DNA from: Bacteroidales bacterium
GTDB taxonomy: Bacteria > Bacteroidota > Bacteroidia > Bacteroidales > P3
Assembly (NCBI GenBank): GCA_017439185.1
Contig: JAFRTM010000013.1
Span: 124,001-188,000, forward strand
Reading direction: 5' to 3'
DNA: 64,000 nt
Shown: one piece after another, positions 33,980 to 42,775 of the stretch
Layout: each line of letters opens with the position of its first letter
Position numbering within the stretch: the stretch's first letter is position 1
Made by a program: the position numbers and the translations under genes
Notes under the pieces: generated by a model
The model's database searches: none
Seen by the model: the letters and a program-made list of their open reading frames with translations, nothing else
Told to the model about the DNA's origin: nothing

Positions 33980-35509
33980 TTATTGGGAATTGCGGACGAG
34001 ACGAACGGCGGAGCCGAGGCTGCGGGAGTTGCCGCCATCGGTTTGTAGGGCGCCTTCCACGAAGTAGAGGCAGTGGGCGGAATATGGGGTGTAGGTGTTG
34101 TCGTGGGAAGAGGACCAGTAGTAGCCGCGAGCGGAGGTGTGGCGTACGGAAGAGCCGTTGCGGTAGCCGGTGGTGGGGAGAAAAACTGCCCCCGCATCCT
34201 GCATGGCGGACCATTGGTCGAGAGAGTAGGAGTTGGTGAGGAATCCGTCGTGGTGACCCGGGGAGAAGGAGCAGGAGGTGGGGAGTGAGAAGGAGTCGGG
34301 GAGGATGACGATGCCGTAGTAGGCGGTGTCGGAGTCGAGGATGGAGGCTTGGGCGTAGCGGTCGGCACGGGAGGGAGAGTCTCCGAGGAGATATTGCCAC
34401 TCGGAGGCGGAGAGAGTACGCCAAAGGAAGGGTTGGTTGCCGCCGTTGGCGATGGAGTTATAGACGCCCCAGTCGCAGAAGGCGAAGGAACTGTCGAGGT
34501 CGGCGGTGTCGATGCCGCCAGGGATGTAGAGAGAGTAGTCGTTGATGGAATCGTAGGGGTTGAAGGCACGGGAACCGGAGCTCCATCCGCTGGTGGCCCA
34601 ACCGAAGAGGTCTATGAGGCCGGAGTAGTCGGGGGAGATGTTGGAGTTGTCAGGTCCGATGGATTCGTATTGAGAGGCGGCGAAGAGGAAGGTACCCGGT
34701 TGGTAGGTGCCGTCGGCGGAGAGGTGGGAAGCAGAGACGGAATATTGGAGGTTGCCTTGGGAGAAGAAGACTTGGAGGGAGTCGCTGACAGAGAAGAGGC
34801 CGGGGAGAGATCCGGGGACGGAGGAGGCGGAGAGGTCGAAGAGGAAGGTGAGGAGTTCGGACTGGGTCTGGTTGCGGAGGATTTCCTTGCTGCGTATGAC
34901 AGAGTCGCCGAGAGAGGCGAAGGCGGTGTATTGCATAAGGTCGCCGATGATGAAGGTGCTTGGGTTGGAGCCTTTGAAATCAGGAGAAGAGGAGAAGGAG
35001 ATGTTGTCGCGGCTGGAGGGTCGGGTGTTGACTATCTTGTGGGTGACCACGGAGTGGCCGTCGGAGACGCGCAGGAGATAGGTGCCGGTCCTGGACATCT
35101 GAAGCGAGAGGCCGTGGCACCCGGCAGGGAGGACTGCTCCGTTGCTGGCGAGCAGTCGGCCGTTGATGTCGTAGAGGTCGGCGGTGATGTATTTTGGGGA
35201 AGGATTGGAGAGAGAGCAGGAGACGTTGCCGCCGGCGGGATTGGGGAAGAGTCCGGAGAGGAGGATGGGTTGGCGGCCGAGAGTGGAGATGGAGGAGGAG
35301 GGAGAGAGGAAGAGAGTGGTGTCGGGGGAGTAGAGAGTGGTGTGCCAGCCTTGAGAGAGGTCGGAGACGTGGATGCTGTCGAGAGGGAGGTGGTTGGCTG
35401 CGGTGAAGGAGACGGTGAGGGTCTGGGCGCTCACGTGTGTGTATACTAATATAATGAATACATTAATAATAAGTAATGTGAAGAGGCGAGGAGGGCGAAG
35501 AATGTTCAT
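33980..35509 (-). CDS. secreted protein with internal sorting-like domain and FISUMP-like C-terminus
   Basis: 509 residues from the ATG at 35509, 28 bp after a promoter box. Signal peptide (L-L-I-I-N-V-F-I-I-L-V-Y-T-H-V-S-A-Q). At about 83-160 is a segment that looks like a type A T9SS sorting domain: L-F-P-N-P-A-G-G-N-V, then A-D-L-Y-D-I-N-G-R-L-L, then R-T-G-T-Y-L-L-R-V. This module is normally the extreme C-terminus, but here some 350 residues follow. The C-terminal part (W-R-T-L-S-A-S-E-W-Q-Y-L-L, Y-Y-W-S-S-S, S-A-V-R-L-V-R) matches the paralogous surface-protein domain common in Bacteroidota and Fibrobacter. Function unknown; the domain order is odd. Confidence 0.75.
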   Translation of the reverse strand: MNILRPPRLFTLLIINVFIILVYTHVSAQTLTVSFTAANHLPLDSIHVSDLSQGWHTTLYSPDTTLFLSPSSSISTLGRQPILLSGLFPNPAGGNVSCSLSNPSPKYITADLYDINGRLLASNGAVLPAGCHGLSLQMSRTGTYLLRVSDGHSVVTHKIVNTRPSSRDNISFSSSPDFKGSNPSTFIIGDLMQYTAFASLGDSVIRSKEILRNQTQSELLTFLFDLSASSVPGSLPGLFSVSDSLQVFFSQGNLQYSVSASHLSADGTYQPGTFLFAASQYESIGPDNSNISPDYSGLIDLFGWATSGWSSGSRAFNPYDSINDYSLYIPGGIDTADLDSSFAFCDWGVYNSIANGGNQPFLWRTLSASEWQYLLGDSPSRADRYAQASILDSDTAYYGIVILPDSFSLPTSCSFSPGHHDGFLTNSYSLDQWSAMQDAGAVFLPTTGYRNGSSVRHTSARGYYWSSSHDNTYTPYSAHCLYFVEGALQTDGGNSRSLGSAVRLVRNSQ

Positions 35510-35536
35510 AGAATTTTTCGGGTTGAATAGAAAATG

Positions 35537-35544
35537 CAAAGGTA
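35537..35544 (-). promoter_or_regulatory. -7 box of the 33980-35509 gene
   Basis: TACCTTTG on the minus strand, 28 bp before the ATG at 35509. Confidence 0.65.
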
Positions 35545-35745
35545 CGAATTTTTTTCGGAAGGGGAATTTTTTGAGAGGGATTTTTTGAAATCTGGAGGGA
35601 GAAAAGTCGGTTTTTGGAGTGGGAGAGGGGGAAATCGGGTTTTTAGGGCTTGAAATGTTAAAATTTGAGGTAAATGATTGATTGTTAAGGGTATTTTGAT
35701 AGTGAACTTTTTTTGATGTTTTTTGGGAGAGGGGGCGATTTCCGG

Positions 35746-35822
35746 ATAATACTAAGTTGCTGATAACTAGGACACAACTAGATATCAACTCTATGGTTCC
35801 TCTATGGTTGATTATGCCGGAC
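35746..35822. repeat. 11-bp periodic tract 3 (7 units)
   Basis: Units of 11 bp: ATAATACTAAG, TTGCTGATAAC, TAGGACACAAC, TAGATATCAAC, TCTATGGTTCC, TCTATGGTTGA, TTATGCCGGAC. The first half ends in -AAC and the second half carries the reverse complement GGTT. Lies in the divergent gap between 35509 and 36204. Confidence 0.7.
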
Positions 35823-35928
35823 AATAGACAATGGCCGTTGGTCAGTGCTGTAATGTTGTCGGTTCGAAAAAAGAGAGGTAAAGGAGGAGTTTAGACAGGC
35901 TAAGTATTGAGAAAATTTTCGAAAAAAG

Positions 35929-35958
35929 TTTGCAAGTTATATTTTTTTCGTAATTTTG
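35929..35958 (+). promoter_or_regulatory. promoter of the structured leader and PKD lipoprotein
   Basis: TTTG at 35929-35932, 18 nt, TAATTTTG at 35951-35958. Transcription would start near 35965, giving a leader of about 240 nt. Confidence 0.65.
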
Positions 35959-35962
35959 CAGT

Positions 35963-36186
35963 CGATTTCGAGGGCGAAATCACGAAGCGTTATGCTTGAC
36001 TCTTGCTGATGGAAACGTGAGAAATTTCTAAAAGACGCAAGAACGGTATAATGGTTCGCGCTGTTACAGCGTGGGCTGTATCTATTTCTACGTCTTAGGG
36101 TATTCTCACGACCTCCATCAGAAGAAGTGGTGTACAGTGCCACGCTTCGTTTGTATATGGTTGTCTGTCGTGGCACGGATGGAGGT
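35963..36186 (+). promoter_or_regulatory. long structured 5' leader with two alternative folds
   Basis: Fold 1 is a rod: 35982-35990 with 36142-36150 (9 bp), 36006-36012 with 36115-36121 (7 bp), 36016-36023 with 36103-36110 (8 bp), 36032-36037 with 36091-36096 (6 bp), and a cap 36057-36063 with 36067-36073. Fold 2 pairs 36137-36144 with 36169-36176 (GTGCCACG/CGTGGCAC) and 36111-36119 with 36178-36186 (ACCTCCATC/GATGGAGGT). The folds share strands and exclude each other; fold 2 buries GGAGG 19 nt before the ATG. A GATTTCG/CGAAATC hairpin precedes them. A regulatory leader is likely; a free-standing ncRNA is possible. The ligand or signal is unknown. Confidence 0.6.
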
Positions 36187-36203
36187 TAAAAAATAGGAAA
36201 TCT

Positions 36204-37064
36204 ATGAAAAGATTAACAAATTTGTGGGTACTGCTAGCGATAGCGTGCTTAATGGTATGTGGATGTAAGAAGGATGATCCAGTTTATCCGAGGGCGTCGT
36301 TTACAGTTGCCGTGTCTAATTACGACAATTATACTGTATTGGTTACGGATAATTCTCAAAATGCAGTGTTGTATGAGTGGGACTGGGGCGATGGAGAGCA
36401 TAGTTATACGTATACGACAACTCATACCTATACCACGACTGGTACATATACAATTAGACTTAAGGTGACTAGTTCGGACGGTTATGATGATTATGATTCA
36501 CAGACTGTTACTATTTCTTCTGGCAGTACTCCTGGCGGTGGTGGTACTCCTGGTGGTGGTAGCACAACAACTCCAACTCAGGTTAAAATTACATCCTTGT
36601 ATCTTTACGAGTTTCCTGCAGCACCAAGTAGTGGTTCATGGGATGTGGCAGGGAAGCCTGACATATATTTTAAGATAATGGACGGCAATAGGTCCGTAAC
36701 ATATTATACGAGCAGTACCAAAGAAGATGTTTCTAATGCAGATTGCCCGATATATTGGTCTAATATAAACTACACTTTATATAATCTGAGTGCAACGTAT
36801 AATATTTCGTTTTGGGACGATGACAACATTGACGATGATGAGTTAATGGTCGGTTGCCAATGGACTCCGTCGTCGCAGAACAATAATTATGCAACCTATT
36901 ATAATTGGGCAAATTCCAACTATAACATAGACTTTATTATGTACTTGACGTGGTATTCGTCAAAAGGAGAAGCGCTTTATACAAAGCCTGCTGAATTTAA
37001 GAATGGAGAATGGATTGTATCAGACGAAGAGGTTGGATTTGTTTTAGGACTTGATAATAAGTAA
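36204..37064 (+). CDS. PKD-domain lipoprotein
   Basis: 286 residues. Lipoprotein signal with lipobox V-C-G-C and Lys-Lys-Asp-Asp after the Cys, a common pattern for surface-exported Bacteroidota lipoproteins. A PKD domain spans about 30-105, with the hallmark Y-E-W-D-W-G-D-G-E near 56-64 and a Y-T-I-R-L-K-V strand. A Gly/Pro/Thr linker (107-126) joins it to a C-terminal C2-like beta sandwich containing D-D-D-N-I-D-D-D-E. The gene is clearly more AT-rich than its neighbours and sits behind the unusual leader. Binding or adhesion at the surface is the usual guess for such proteins. Confidence 0.75.
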   Translation: MKRLTNLWVLLAIACLMVCGCKKDDPVYPRASFTVAVSNYDNYTVLVTDNSQNAVLYEWDWGDGEHSYTYTTTHTYTTTGTYTIRLKVTSSDGYDDYDSQTVTISSGSTPGGGGTPGGGSTTTPTQVKITSLYLYEFPAAPSSGSWDVAGKPDIYFKIMDGNRSVTYYTSSTKEDVSNADCPIYWSNINYTLYNLSATYNISFWDDDNIDDDELMVGCQWTPSSQNNNYATYYNWANSNYNIDFIMYLTWYSSKGEALYTKPAEFKNGEWIVSDEEVGFVLGLDNK

Positions 37065-37075
37065 TGAGATATAAA

Positions 37076-37105
37076 CAGAGGGCGGCCAATTTTGGTCGCC
37101 CTCTG
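37076..37105. terminator. terminator hairpin between convergent genes
   Basis: CAGAGGGCGGCC pairs with GGTCGCCCTCTG around AATTTT. It follows the PKD lipoprotein stop by 12 bp and lies 25 bp past the S46 peptidase stop; TTGTTTG follows on the plus strand. Confidence 0.75.
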
Positions 37106-37129
37106 TTGTTTGTGTTATTATGTGGAGGG

Positions 37130-39292
37130 TTACTGGACGATGGTCATCTCGTCGATGAGGCGATGGGCGCCGGCGAACTTGTCGATGAGGAAGAGGCAGT
37201 AGCGGATGTCGAGGGAGATGTTGCGGCAGTAGTCGGGGTCGAAGAGGAGGTCGGACATGGTGCCTTCCCAGCAGCGGTCGAAGTTGATGCCGATGAGTTG
37301 ACCGTCGGCATTGAGGACGGGAGAGCCCGAGTTGCCGCCGGTGGTGTGGTTGGTGGCGATGAAACAGGTGGGGAGTTCGCCACGGGAGTTGGCGTAGCGG
37401 CCGTAGTCCTTATTGTTGTAGAGCTCTTTGAGGCGAGGCTCGACGACGTAGTCGTAGATGTCGGGGTTTTCCTTCTCGATGATGCCGTCGAGGGTGGAAT
37501 AAGGAGTGTAGTAGACGGCGTCGCGAGGACGGAATCCCTGGACGTGGCCGTAGGTGACGCGGAGAGTGAGGTTGGCGTCGGGGAAGAAGTTAGAGTCGGG
37601 GAACTGCTCCATCATGCCGCGGACGTAGGTGCGCATGAGGCGGTTGATGTTGTTGCGTGCGGAGGCATGGGTAGAGCGTTTATCGGAGGAGTAGGCGTGG
37701 GCGTAGGCGACGTTGAAGAAGTCCACAGCCGGGATGCCGCCGGAGATGACCTTGGTGTAGTTCTTGGTGCGGTAGGAGTGGAGGAATTTGTTGTATTTGT
37801 CCTTGTTGTTGAGGATGGAGTTGTCGTAGAGGTCCTCGAAGAAGCGGCGGACGGCGGCCTCGCCGTGGTATTTGCTGTCGAGGAAAGAGAGCTGCCCCGC
37901 TTTCCACACGTAGAGAGCCGTCTCGACGAAGATGGCGCGGTCGGTGGGGGAGTGCATGGCGAAGTCGGAGAAGAAACGCTCGTTCTCGGCGACGAGAGCT
38001 TCGCACTGCTCGTGGGCGAGAGAGTCGTCGAACTGAGTCTCGCGGAGAGCCCGCCAGAGTTTGAAGGTGCGATTCATAAAGTCGGAAGCCATGATGCCCT
38101 CGTTGAAATAGGTCCACTCGATCTCGACGGGCCAGAGGCGACTGTAGTTGTCGTTGAGTTCGGGGAGGACCGACTCATACTGAGGATGGCTTGCCGCCCA
38201 ACGCTGGAAGGATGCTTCCTGGCGCATCTTCTGGTCCACGCCGTGGAGACGGTTGATGCCGAGAGTCTCGCCCTGCCACTTCTTCCAGCCGTTGGCGATG
38301 GAAGCTACGCGGGAGGAATATTTGAGGCGCTGGGCCACGCTCTGCTCCATGGCCGCCTTATAGTTGCGGAGGCGGATGTCGCGGAGAGCTATGCGGATGG
38401 GGTTGGTGGCGTTGGCCGAGAGGTCCACCTCGTCGTGGGTGACGTAGCGTTTGGTGGTGCCCGGATAGCCGAAGACAAAAGTGAAGTCGCCCTCTTCGAC
38501 CCCTTTCAGAGAAATGGTGAGGTGCTTTAGGGGACGGTAGGGCTTGTTGTCGGGTGAGTAGTCGGCCGGTTTGTTGTCGCTTCCGGTATAGACGCGGAAG
38601 ATGGAGAAGTCGCCAGTGTGGCGCGGCCACATCCAGTTGTCGGTGTCGCCGCCGAACTTGCCAATATTGGAAGGAGGAGCTCCCACGAGACGCACATCGC
38701 GGAAGACCTCGTTGACATACATAAAATATTGGTTGCCGTAGTAGAATGGTTTTACGATGGCCTTGTAGTGAGTGCCCTTCACCGCTTCCGCAGTCACCTT
38801 CTCGATGTTGGCGTCGATTTTCTGCTGGCGAGCCTCCTCGCTGTCGGAATCAGAGACTCCGTGCAGGACCTGATCGGTGACGTCCTCCATACGCACCAGG
38901 CGGGTGGCGGTGAGACCCGGGCAAGGGAGCTCGTGGGCGAGGTCCTCGGCCCAGAAGCCGTTGGTGAGGTAGTTGTGAGCCTCGGTGGAGTGGCTCACGA
39001 TATAGGAATAGCCGCAGTGGTGGTTGGTGAGGAAGAGGCCCTGGTCGGAGACAAATTCGCCGGTGCAACCCTGGTTGAAGAGAATCACGGCGTCTTTGAG
39101 ACAGGCGTTGTTGATGTCGTAGATGTCCTTGGCGGAGATGCGCATTCCCGCTTTCTGCATGGCGGCCTCGTTGCGGCCGAGGAGCATAGGAATCCACATA
39201 CCTTCGTCGGCGAGAGCCGCAGGGAGGGCAAAAGAAAGGGCGAGGAGCAAAAATACAAACCTCTGTGAGTGAGCAATAAGACTTTTCTTCAT
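37130..39292 (-). CDS. S46-family dipeptidyl peptidase (DPP11/DPP7 type)
   Basis: 720 residues from the ATG at 39292, just below its promoter. Signal peptide (F-V-F-L-L-L-A-L-S-F-A-L-P-A-A-L-A). The chymotrypsin-like domain shows T-N-H-H-C-G-Y at 89-95 (catalytic His) and G-N-S-G-S-P-V near 650 (catalytic Ser). The helical domain characteristic of S46 is inserted between. These periplasmic exopeptidases cut dipeptides from peptide N-termini in asaccharolytic nutrition. An Arg in F-D-R-C-W-E-G-T-M near 665 is the residue class linked to acidic P1 preference (DPP11) rather than the Gly of DPP7; I rate that assignment as tentative. Confidence 0.92.
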   Translation of the reverse strand: MKKSLIAHSQRFVFLLLALSFALPAALADEGMWIPMLLGRNEAAMQKAGMRISAKDIYDINNACLKDAVILFNQGCTGEFVSDQGLFLTNHHCGYSYIVSHSTEAHNYLTNGFWAEDLAHELPCPGLTATRLVRMEDVTDQVLHGVSDSDSEEARQQKIDANIEKVTAEAVKGTHYKAIVKPFYYGNQYFMYVNEVFRDVRLVGAPPSNIGKFGGDTDNWMWPRHTGDFSIFRVYTGSDNKPADYSPDNKPYRPLKHLTISLKGVEEGDFTFVFGYPGTTKRYVTHDEVDLSANATNPIRIALRDIRLRNYKAAMEQSVAQRLKYSSRVASIANGWKKWQGETLGINRLHGVDQKMRQEASFQRWAASHPQYESVLPELNDNYSRLWPVEIEWTYFNEGIMASDFMNRTFKLWRALRETQFDDSLAHEQCEALVAENERFFSDFAMHSPTDRAIFVETALYVWKAGQLSFLDSKYHGEAAVRRFFEDLYDNSILNNKDKYNKFLHSYRTKNYTKVISGGIPAVDFFNVAYAHAYSSDKRSTHASARNNINRLMRTYVRGMMEQFPDSNFFPDANLTLRVTYGHVQGFRPRDAVYYTPYSTLDGIIEKENPDIYDYVVEPRLKELYNNKDYGRYANSRGELPTCFIATNHTTGGNSGSPVLNADGQLIGINFDRCWEGTMSDLLFDPDYCRNISLDIRYCLFLIDKFAGAHRLIDEMTIVQ

Positions 39293-39314
39293 AAGATTAT
39301 TTTGTTTGAAAATG

Positions 39315-39322
39315 CAAAGATA
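39315..39322 (-). promoter_or_regulatory. -7 box of the S46 peptidase gene
   Basis: TATCTTTG on the minus strand, 23 bp before the ATG at 39292. The plus strand of the same gap carries TATTTTTG (near 39332), a likely box for the divergent VWA gene. Confidence 0.65.
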
Positions 39323-39370
39323 CGATTTTTTTTTGTATTTTTGCAAATTCTTAGGAAAAATAATCTGCCG

Positions 39371-41485
39371 ATGCAAATCAGTTTGGGCTATCCGTGGTAT
39401 TTTGTGGCATTGTGCCTGCTCTTGGGAGCGGTGTACAGTGTGGCGTTGTACTATGTGAGGTGGCGAAAAAAGGAGTCATCCTACAGCAGAAAAGTGAAAA
39501 TCGGGTTGAGTGTGCTGCGGTTTTTGAGTGTTTCGGCGATAGCGTTTCTGCTGTTGTCACCGTTGGTGAAGCGGCAGGTGCACGAGAAAGAGAAGCCCGT
39601 AATACTGATAGCGGAAGACAATTCGCAGTCGCCAATGCTCAGCAAAGACTCGGCATACTATAGAGGAGACTACCGCAAGGCGATGGCGAAACTCATAGAC
39701 AAGCTGGACAAGAACTATGAAGTGGTGAGGTTCGGCTATGGGTCGGAACTGCGGCAGACCGACGAACTGACAAACACCGACCCCTCCACCGATATGGCGC
39801 AAGCCCTCCGGGACCTGAAACAAAGATACAAAGGCCGGAATGTCGGAGCGGTGGTGCTCACAGGAGACGGCATATACAACCGGGGAGCCAATCCGCTGGC
39901 GCTGGCAGAGCAGATGGCTTGTCCGATATACACCGTGGCACTGGGCGACACGATGGTCCGCAGCGATGCGGCCATCGCCAGCACCCGTTACAACCGCGAG
40001 GTGCTGATGGGGAGCCGGTTTCCGGTGGAGATAACAGTGAAGGCGGCCAAACTGAAAGGCCGGAGAAGCACACTGACCGTCTCGCATAAAGGGAAGCAGC
40101 TCTACAGCAAAGAAATCGGCTATACGTCAGACCATTTTGCCACCACCGAGACGGTGCTGCTCGACGCCGAAGAGGCAGGAGTGCAGACTTACCGGATAGC
40201 GATAAGTACAGCCGAGGGAGAAGTGAGTGTGGCAAACAACAGCTGTGTGGTATCGGTGAACGTGATAGACAGCCGGCGCAAAATAGCCATAGTGGCGGCC
40301 GCCCCCCATCCCGACGTGGCAGCCATCAGGCGTTCTTTAGAAGGGAACCAGAGTTACGACGTAAGTGTATATCTGGCCAAAGACATAGATCCCGCCACGC
40401 TTGCCGTCACCAAGGGAGTCAACCTGAAAGACTGCCAACTGGTAATACTCCATCAACTGCCCACCGTGGGCGACCGAGGAGTGGCGAAAGCCTTGGCTGT
40501 GGCACATATTCCCGTCATATACGTCATCGGTAGCCAGACAGATATTCCGGCGTTCAACGCCTTGGCCACAGGGCTCACAATAACCACCAACCTGAAGAAG
40601 ACCAACGAGGTCACCGCTTCGGGCCATCGGGGTTTTGCTCCGTTTGCCATGGAGGATTACGCTTTTTCGACAGTGGAGCAGTACCCGCCGCTGACAGCCC
40701 CCTTCGGCGATTATTCTTTGCAGGAGGCAGTCCAGGTGCTTTTCTCGGCAAAGATAGGGGACATCATGAGTGACCAGCCCCTCATAGCCGTTAACGGCAG
40801 CGGTCAGGTGCGCACGGCGTTTGTAGTGGGAGAGGGGATGTGGCGCTGGCGGATGCGGGACATCTCGGAGCAGGGGGGACAGGTGTTCGACCAGCTCCTC
40901 TCGCAGCTGGTGCTTTATACCACAATAGAGGTCCACGACAAGCCATTCCGCATCACGCTGCAGCCGATATATAAAGAAGGAGAGCCGGTGGTGGTGAACG
41001 GCGAGCTCTACAACTCCAACTTCCAGCCGACTAACACGGCCGACGTGAAATTTACGCTACGTCCGGCTTCAGGCGACGGCGAGGCGAAAGAATATATGCT
41101 CAATCGCAGTGGCACCGGCTACAAACTCTCGTTGGGAGCCTTGCCGCGAGGGACCTACTCATACACCGCTTCCACTACTTTCGACAAGAAAAACCTCTCG
41201 GCAAGCGGCTCGTTCGTGGTGAGCGAGCTCAACTTGGAAGAGCAGACCCTGGTTGCCGACCATTCTCTGTTGCGGACCATTGCTGAGCAGACGGGTGCAC
41301 AAATGGCGACGCCCGATTGCCTCGACAGTATAGCCGTCTGGATAGCTGGCCGTGACGACATAAGAACCATAGTCCATTCTCATAATATCTCTACTCCCGT
41401 GTTCCATCTATGGTGGGTGTTGGCGTTGCTTGTGGTGATGCTGGCAGCGGAGTGGGCAGTGCGTAAATACTATAGCGAAATCTGA
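39371..41485 (+). CDS. membrane-anchored VWA-domain protein
   Basis: 704 residues; the ATG at 39371 (MQISLGYPWYF) is chosen because the longer frame runs back through the promoter region. Two N-terminal membrane helices (about 9-28 and 46-65), a VWA-like domain with the MIDAS D-x-S-x-S at 83-87 (D-N-S-Q-S), then a class-I-glutamine-amidotransferase-like region (L-V-I-L-H-Q-L-P-T-V), a beta domain, and a C-terminal helix (F-H-L-W-W-V-L-A-L-L-V-V-M-L-A) with a basic tail. This layout is common in Bacteroidota proteins related to the Bat/CoxE-type VWA group. Function unknown. It is followed 6 bp later by a flippase gene. Confidence 0.75.
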   Translation: MQISLGYPWYFVALCLLLGAVYSVALYYVRWRKKESSYSRKVKIGLSVLRFLSVSAIAFLLLSPLVKRQVHEKEKPVILIAEDNSQSPMLSKDSAYYRGDYRKAMAKLIDKLDKNYEVVRFGYGSELRQTDELTNTDPSTDMAQALRDLKQRYKGRNVGAVVLTGDGIYNRGANPLALAEQMACPIYTVALGDTMVRSDAAIASTRYNREVLMGSRFPVEITVKAAKLKGRRSTLTVSHKGKQLYSKEIGYTSDHFATTETVLLDAEEAGVQTYRIAISTAEGEVSVANNSCVVSVNVIDSRRKIAIVAAAPHPDVAAIRRSLEGNQSYDVSVYLAKDIDPATLAVTKGVNLKDCQLVILHQLPTVGDRGVAKALAVAHIPVIYVIGSQTDIPAFNALATGLTITTNLKKTNEVTASGHRGFAPFAMEDYAFSTVEQYPPLTAPFGDYSLQEAVQVLFSAKIGDIMSDQPLIAVNGSGQVRTAFVVGEGMWRWRMRDISEQGGQVFDQLLSQLVLYTTIEVHDKPFRITLQPIYKEGEPVVVNGELYNSNFQPTNTADVKFTLRPASGDGEAKEYMLNRSGTGYKLSLGALPRGTYSYTASTTFDKKNLSASGSFVVSELNLEEQTLVADHSLLRTIAEQTGAQMATPDCLDSIAVWIAGRDDIRTIVHSHNISTPVFHLWWVLALLVVMLAAEWAVRKYYSEI

Positions 41486-41491
41486 CATCCT

Positions 41492-42775
41492 ATGGGCCTG
41501 AAACAACACTTCTCGGAATCGAAGCTGATGAAGCCGCTGGCAACGCTTCTCTCGGGCAATGTGTTGGCTCAAGGAATAACGATGCTGTCGTACCTGCTGC
41601 TGACCCGCATCTACACTCCCGACGACTTCGGCCTGTTTGGCATCTTCTATAGTTATATCGAAGTGCTCATTATCCTTTCCACGTGCAAATACGAGTTGGC
41701 TCCCGTCATTGCCGAGAGCGACCGAGAGGCCACTGCCATTATGCGCTTCACGATGAGGCTCAACGCAGTGGTGTCGGTTTTGCTGCTCACGGTTCTGTTG
41801 GTGCTCAACCTCTGCCATGCACTTCCCGGCAAAGTCGGGCAGATAGGCTATGTCTCGCTGCTCATCCCTCCGCTCGTTTTTTTCTGTGGCACCACAAGGG
41901 TCTATGCCGCCATGTTCAACCGCTTCCACCAGTTCAAGCAGATAGCGTTCTCCGACCTGACCATCTCGGCAAGCGGGGCGTTGGCCAAGATTGTGCTCGG
42001 GCTTGTCAGATTCCTCCATTTCGTGGGGCTTCCGTTGGGAACGGTCCTCGGACAGGCGGCCGGTAACATCAACTATCTTATCAGCCTTAAGCGACTCAAC
42101 CTGCCTAAAGATATCTCGCGACAGGAAATGTGGGCGGCAGTCCGCAAACATCGCAAATTCCCGCTCTATACAGCACCCAAAGATTTTATCGACGCCTTCT
42201 CGGGCAACTTGCCGTTCCTCTGGCTTCCGTTGGCTATGGCTGTGGGAGAAGCCGAGCTGGGTTTGCTGTTGCTGGCGCTGACCTTTACCCTGAGGCCGGT
42301 CAACGTGTTCAACACAGCCGCCGAGCGAGTGCTCTATGTCGATATCAAGGAGCGGATGGAGTCGCACCAGCGTATAGGGGGAAGAGTCGGCAAGTTTATG
42401 CTGTTGAGCAACCTGGCGATAGTGCCGTTCCTCGTGGTTGCCTACCTTTATGCCGAACCGATATTTGTTTTTGTGTTTGGAGCGAAATGGATAGGGACAG
42501 GTCCCTATATCCAGGCTTTGCTGCCGTGGGTGTGGGTGCTGTTCAGTGCCAACTCGCTCTATTGCGTTTCTTATGCTTTCGGACGGCAGCGAGTCGAGCT
42601 CTATTTCTGTCTGGCGTTGCTTGCATTGAGAGTGGCGTTGCTGTGGGTTGGCATTGTTCGGGGCGATTTCATGCTGGCGGTTCAGCTTTATGCCCTTTCC
42701 GGTCTTGTAATCGGTGTAGCCCGCCTCTGCTGGTATATCTACCTCCTTCGTCGCTATGACTCCTCGCTCGCCTAA
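41492..42775 (+). CDS. oligosaccharide flippase family protein (Wzx/O-antigen type)
   Basis: 427 residues with about twelve membrane helices and the family start L-L-S-G-N-V-L-A-Q-G-I-T and Y-T-P-D-D-F-G-L-F-G-I-F. Such MOP-superfamily proteins flip lipid-linked sugar chains to the periplasm. No glycosyltransferase genes adjoin it here, so it may serve a locus elsewhere. It begins 6 bp after the VWA gene and its 3' end overlaps the convergent AraC-type gene by 4 bp. Confidence 0.88.
   Translation: MGLKQHFSESKLMKPLATLLSGNVLAQGITMLSYLLLTRIYTPDDFGLFGIFYSYIEVLIILSTCKYELAPVIAESDREATAIMRFTMRLNAVVSVLLLTVLLVLNLCHALPGKVGQIGYVSLLIPPLVFFCGTTRVYAAMFNRFHQFKQIAFSDLTISASGALAKIVLGLVRFLHFVGLPLGTVLGQAAGNINYLISLKRLNLPKDISRQEMWAAVRKHRKFPLYTAPKDFIDAFSGNLPFLWLPLAMAVGEAELGLLLLALTFTLRPVNVFNTAAERVLYVDIKERMESHQRIGGRVGKFMLLSNLAIVPFLVVAYLYAEPIFVFVFGAKWIGTGPYIQALLPWVWVLFSANSLYCVSYAFGRQRVELYFCLALLALRVALLWVGIVRGDFMLAVQLYALSGLVIGVARLCWYIYLLRRYDSSLA

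Noticed and set aside
36031..36100. tRNA-Val-like arm (CGCTG-TTA-CAGCG with TAC in the loop) in the lipoprotein leader
   Set aside because: The loop is only three bases, there is no T arm, and the stem fits as cap of the long rod.
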